Shown: in pieces, positions 19,953 through 21,804 of the stretch
How the letters are laid out: every line of letters begins with the position of its first letter
Numbering within the stretch: position 1 is the stretch's first letter
Virus record (IMG/VR): IMGVR_UViG_3300020147_000028
Coordinates: 1-21,804 of that record
Reading direction: 5' to 3' (one strand)
Origin: a virus
Length of the DNA stretch: 21,804 bases
Made by a program: the position numbers and the translations under genes
Notes under the pieces: generated by a model
Seen by the model: only the letters and a program-made list of their open reading frames with translations
Databases searched by the model: none
Told to the model about the DNA's origin: nothing

Positions 19953-20150
19953 TCAGTCGAGCAGGTGATCCCAGCTGCCGGCCTTGACGTCGCCGAAGAA
20001 CTGGGTCAGCTCGTCGCGGTTGTAGGTCACGGCGCCCTTGTCGGCACCGAGGGTGCTGGTGAACACGAACGAGTCACCGTCGGCCTTGATGTCGACGCAG
20101 GCGTTGGTGCCGCACGGCCAGACGTTCGGGGTGTCGCGGGGGTCGATCAT
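19953..20150 (-). CDS. DUF397-like small regulatory partner protein, 65 aa
   Basis: ATG at 20150 with GAGGAG upstream. The sequence fits DUF397, a small family nearly confined to actinobacteria: 'TNACVDIKADGDSFVFTSTL' matches the usual G/N-x-CVEVA strand pair, and 'YNRDELTQFFGDVKAGSWDH' matches the closing W/L-x-x-Fl-x-x-vK-G-x-wD. In Streptomyces such proteins are usually paired with XRE-type HTH regulators and influence development and secondary metabolism. No HTH partner lies next to it here. A phage copy may interfere with or replace a host regulator. The gene sits behind a palindrome that may control it and ends at terminator A. Confidence 0.65.
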   Translation of the reverse strand: MIDPRDTPNVWPCGTNACVDIKADGDSFVFTSTLGADKGAVTYNRDELTQFFGDVKAGSWDHLLD

Positions 20151-20156
20151 GTCGTC

Positions 20157-20190
20157 TCCTCTGATCAGAGTGTTGTGCCCTCCTCTGATC
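20157..20190 (-). promoter_or_regulatory. Putative operator: 12-bp palindrome plus direct half-site
   Basis: CTCTGATCAGAG (20159-20170) is a perfect palindrome. Its left arm with flanks, TCCTCTGATC, recurs at 20181-20190, 24 bp (just over two helical turns) away. Both copies fall in the 40-base gap before the DUF397-like gene and flank the predicted transcription start. A -10-like TAGGAT (minus strand) lies near 20188-20193, with no clear -35. On the minus strand each copy also reads as a GAGGAG ribosome site, an alternative explanation. Confidence 0.45.
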
Positions 20191-20409
20191 CTATCGATCG
20201 GCATCGTTGATCGGTATGCGTCCGTCATTGATCGTTGCCGATATCCAGCCGTACCGGCAGGTGCAGGCATGTCCGGTGGACACGCGGACGTGATCACGCT
20301 CCTCGCCGCAGCGGTGCGCACCGTCCGGGAAGTGCGGGCACGGCGGCCGACCGGTACCCGTCGCCGCAGGACAGGATCGGAAACTGCTCAGCTTGCCGTA
20401 CGCGGCCAT
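20191..20409 (-). CDS. Cys/His-rich small protein, 72 aa
   Basis: ATG at 20409 overlaps the preceding stop, with GAGG five bases upstream. It has five cysteines and four histidines, in two groups: CPHFPDGAHRCGEERDH and TGHACTCRYGW. This could form a small zinc-binding fold, similar in style to the other Cys/His micro-proteins in the operon. It ends in a TAG at 20191, the upstream boundary of the operator gap. No family is recognised. Confidence 0.55.
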   Translation of the reverse strand: MAAYGKLSSFRSCPAATGTGRPPCPHFPDGAHRCGEERDHVRVSTGHACTCRYGWISATINDGRIPINDADR

Positions 20410-20750
20410 CAGTCCTCGCCGACGACCGGGACGGCAGGGCGCATGTCGGCAGGAGGCTCGCCGGGGATCTCCTGCTTCTCACCGTGCTCTCGGAAGAAGG
20501 CGTTCATCGCCATCGTGGTCATCGCCATCTGCACCTGCTGCGGCTCGTGCGGACCGGTCAGCCCCTCGTGCACCGCGACGTGCAGCACGTAGACCTCGGT
20601 CACGGCGCCCGTCGCATTCTCGATCACGCTGTTGGTCAGCTTGCGGATCCGGTGCTGCGTGGCGTTGACGATGTCCAGCCAGACCTTCGTGCCGTCGAGC
20701 AGCTCGACCATCTCGCCGTGCCGATTCCCGCCGATCACCATCGCCCTCAT
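20409..20750 (-). CDS. Unknown protein, 113 aa
   Basis: ATG at 20750 with GGGGAGG four bases upstream. Residues 1-60 are beta-rich (MVIGGNRHGEMVELLDGTKV, then WLDIVNATQHRIRKLT). Residues 60-95 look helical, with repeated Met (QVQMAMTTMAMNAFFREHGE), and the tail is Pro/Glu-rich. The first half recalls small phage proteins of unknown function that begin with a short SH3-like strand set. There is no metal site or membrane segment. It is coupled by ATGA to both neighbours. Confidence 0.6.
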   Translation of the reverse strand: MRAMVIGGNRHGEMVELLDGTKVWLDIVNATQHRIRKLTNSVIENATGAVTEVYVLHVAVHEGLTGPHEPQQVQMAMTTMAMNAFFREHGEKQEIPGEPPADMRPAVPVVGED

Positions 20751-21046
20751 GACGCCTCCCCCCGCACGAACGGCACCCAGTCGGGGTTGAACTCGCGAGC
20801 GACCGCCTCCACCGCGACTCGGGCCACCGGATGCTCCGACCGACCCCAGACCTCGCGCAGCATGTCGGCGACCGGGTTGCCCTCGGCCGCGCCGCACAGC
20901 GCCATCAGCGGCAGGAACAGCGGCTGCTCCTCGGCGTTGCCACCCGCCTCGACGTAGACGGACGGCTCGCCTGAACCGTCCGACGCCTCACCCACCTCCA
21001 GCAACACGTACGGCTTCATGCCGAGCCAGCGCTGCGTGATCGTCAT
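20747..21046 (-). CDS. Unknown acidic protein, 99 aa
   Basis: I chose the ATG at 21046 (AGGAG just upstream) over the in-frame ATG at 21073, whose ribosome site would be too close and which overlaps the upstream gene. The product MTITQRWLGMKPYVLLEVGE continues with SVYVEAGGNAEEQPLFLPLM and a helical C-terminal half. The single Cys has no partner. The pattern (strand pair, acidic loop, long helix) suggests a small globular protein. Function unknown. Confidence 0.6.
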   Translation of the reverse strand: MTITQRWLGMKPYVLLEVGEASDGSGEPSVYVEAGGNAEEQPLFLPLMALCGAAEGNPVADMLREVWGRSEHPVARVAVEAVAREFNPDWVPFVRGEAS

Positions 21047-21053
21047 CGTCTCC

Positions 21054-21317
21054 TCAGCCACGATCGTCCCCATCTCCCGTCTCCACCTCGCGCCACTCGC
21101 CGGCCGTCACGGTCACCGTGCGCTCCATGCGGACGGCGCCGACCTTCTTCGCGAACGCCTTGCCCATGCTCCTGCTAGCTGCCGCCAGCCCCTCGCCAGT
21201 AGCCGCGCGGCGAGGCTCGGTGTCCACGATCGTGCCGTCGGGCATCCTCTTGCGGTAGCAGAACTCGGTGTAGGTCGTCTCGCCCTCGGGCCAACCGACC
21301 TTCCGCCTGTCGCCCAT
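21054..21317 (-). CDS. Unknown protein, 87 aa
   Basis: I chose the ATG at 21317 because GGAGG lies eight bases upstream. A GTG at 21383 is in frame and overlaps the nuclease stop, but the intervening codons cover a GC-rich palindrome. The product MGDRRKVGWPEGETTYTEFC continues with a basic middle and 'MGKAFAKKVGAVRMERTVTV'. It may form a small beta sheet with one helix. No family is recognised. Confidence 0.6.
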   Translation of the reverse strand: MGDRRKVGWPEGETTYTEFCYRKRMPDGTIVDTEPRRAATGEGLAAASRSMGKAFAKKVGAVRMERTVTVTAGEWREVETGDGDDRG

Positions 21318-21332
21318 CTCGTCTCCCTCCTG

Positions 21333-21354
21333 CGGCCGGCCGACCGGCCGGCCG
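21333..21354. repeat. GC-only inverted repeat between genes
   Basis: CGGCCGG and CCGGCCG arms around CCGA form a palindromic block of CGGCC units. It lies in the 62-base gap before the 87-aa gene, just upstream of its ribosome site on the minus strand. It could attenuate transcription or be a slipped GC repeat; there is no T-run. Confidence 0.45.
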
Positions 21355-21379
21355 AGAACATGTCGCATTCGATCCACGG

Positions 21380-21706
21380 TCACGGCCTGGCTTTCCGCAG
21401 GGCCCGCAGCTCGCGCTCGATCGTGCCGTCATGCAAGTCGGCCTCACGCCACACCCGACCGTATTCGCCGAGGGCGGCCTGCCACTTGCGCTGCTCAGGC
21501 TCCAGCCCGCCAGTCCCCGACTTCAGCTCAGGGAGCAGTACCCCGCCCGGGCCGGCGATCACGAGATCCGGGAAGCCCTTGGCGTCGGCGGCCACCGGGG
21601 TGATCCACCTGCCGGGCCTGACCTGCACCGGACGGAAGTGGGCGACGCGCAGGCCGAGCAAGCGCGCCAGGTCGATCACAGCCTTCTCGAAGTGCTCCCC
21701 AGCCAT
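21380..21706 (-). CDS. VRR-NUC-like PD-(D/E)xK nuclease
   Basis: Length is 108 residues from the ATG at 21706 (GGAG five bases upstream; TGATG overlap with the membrane peptide). The nuclease core is visible: Glu4 in the first helix, KGFPDLVI with Asp47, and LLPELKSGTG with Glu60-x-Lys62, followed by the LEPEQRKWQ helix typical of VRR-NUC and Holliday-junction-type enzymes. Small stand-alone members are common in phages and cleave branched or structured DNA in replication or recombination. The family is clear from the motif order; substrate is inferred. Confidence 0.8.
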   Translation of the reverse strand: MAGEHFEKAVIDLARLLGLRVAHFRPVQVRPGRWITPVAADAKGFPDLVIAGPGGVLLPELKSGTGGLEPEQRKWQAALGEYGRVWREADLHDGTIERELRALRKARP

Positions 21707-21801
21707 CACCACTCCAAGAAGATCAGGCAGACAGACCAGCACGCGAGCACGGCGAACGCCATGGTCCACGCCACCGGCCTGACCTGCTTACGGTCATACA
21801 C
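21706..21801 (-). CDS. Small membrane protein (possibly cut by window edge), 31 aa
   Basis: The frame ends at 21706 (TGA) and stays open to the window edge. A GTG at 21801 would give MYDRKQVRPVAWTMAFAVLA then CWSVCLIFLEW; an ATG at 21762 would give only 18 residues. One membrane helix (VAWTMAFAVLACWSVCLIFL) follows a basic N-terminus, so the N-terminus should be inside. The true start may lie outside the window. It is co-translated with the nuclease gene. Confidence 0.5.
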   Translation of the reverse strand: MYDRKQVRPVAWTMAFAVLACWSVCLIFLEW

Positions 21802-21804
21802 AGC

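Noticed and set aside
1-21804. tRNA genes, rRNA genes, insertion sequences, integrase or attachment sites
   Set aside because: No cloverleaf-like segments, transposase motifs or recombinase motifs were noticed; the coding density leaves little space, though a small RNA could be missed by eye.

Overview
The window is part of a high-GC tailed dsDNA phage, or a prophage, of an actinobacterium. The evidence is a contiguous head module (small and large terminase, DUF935-type portal, protease/MuF fusion, decoration protein, HK97-type capsid protein) followed by fibre-like genes. A DUF397-like protein, an actinobacterial-type secreted beta-helix protein and GC-rich codon use point to a Streptomyces-like host. 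I saw no integrase, repressor, tRNA or rRNA gene, so lifestyle and exact host are open.

Almost all genes lie on the minus strand and are read from high to low coordinates. They are packed with ATGA, GTGA or TGATG stop/start overlaps, so translational coupling is probably common. Region by region in transcription order: (1) 21.8-20.0 kb: a small membrane peptide, a VRR-NUC-type nuclease, several unknown genes and a DUF397-like gene behind a perfect 12-bp palindrome. (2) 20.0-18.6 kb: two terminator-plus-leaderless-promoter cassettes driving short genes. (3) 18.6-15.6 kb: a dense string of very small genes, many Cys/His-rich, with a SNase-like and an HNH protein. (4) 15.6-14.4 kb: a membrane-anchored protein whose C-terminal half is a recognisable globin domain, the most unexpected gene here. 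(5) 14.4-13.7 kb: four small genes, one HTH-like. (6) 13.7-5.2 kb: packaging and capsid genes behind a plausible promoter at 13.65-13.68 kb. (7) 5.1-0 kb: a small unknown protein, a glycine-rich fibre-like protein, a conserved tail-associated protein, a lipobox-bearing beta-helix protein, a DUF4082-like protein with an Ala/Asp repeat tract, and the start of another minor-tail-like protein.

Two plus-strand genes interrupt this layout: one at 10.9-11.6 kb between terminase and portal, one at 3.5-3.8 kb between fibre genes. Both are single genes with their own promoter, in which the start codon lies exactly where transcription should begin, so leaderless mRNAs are predicted. A 26-bp copy of one of these promoters recurs 16 kb away on the opposite strand. 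These look like independently expressed morons.

No tail tube, tail assembly chaperone or tape-measure gene is present between the capsid and fibre genes. Those genes must lie left of the window, or the virus has a different tail type. All functional calls come from reading the sequence by eye; none was checked against a database.
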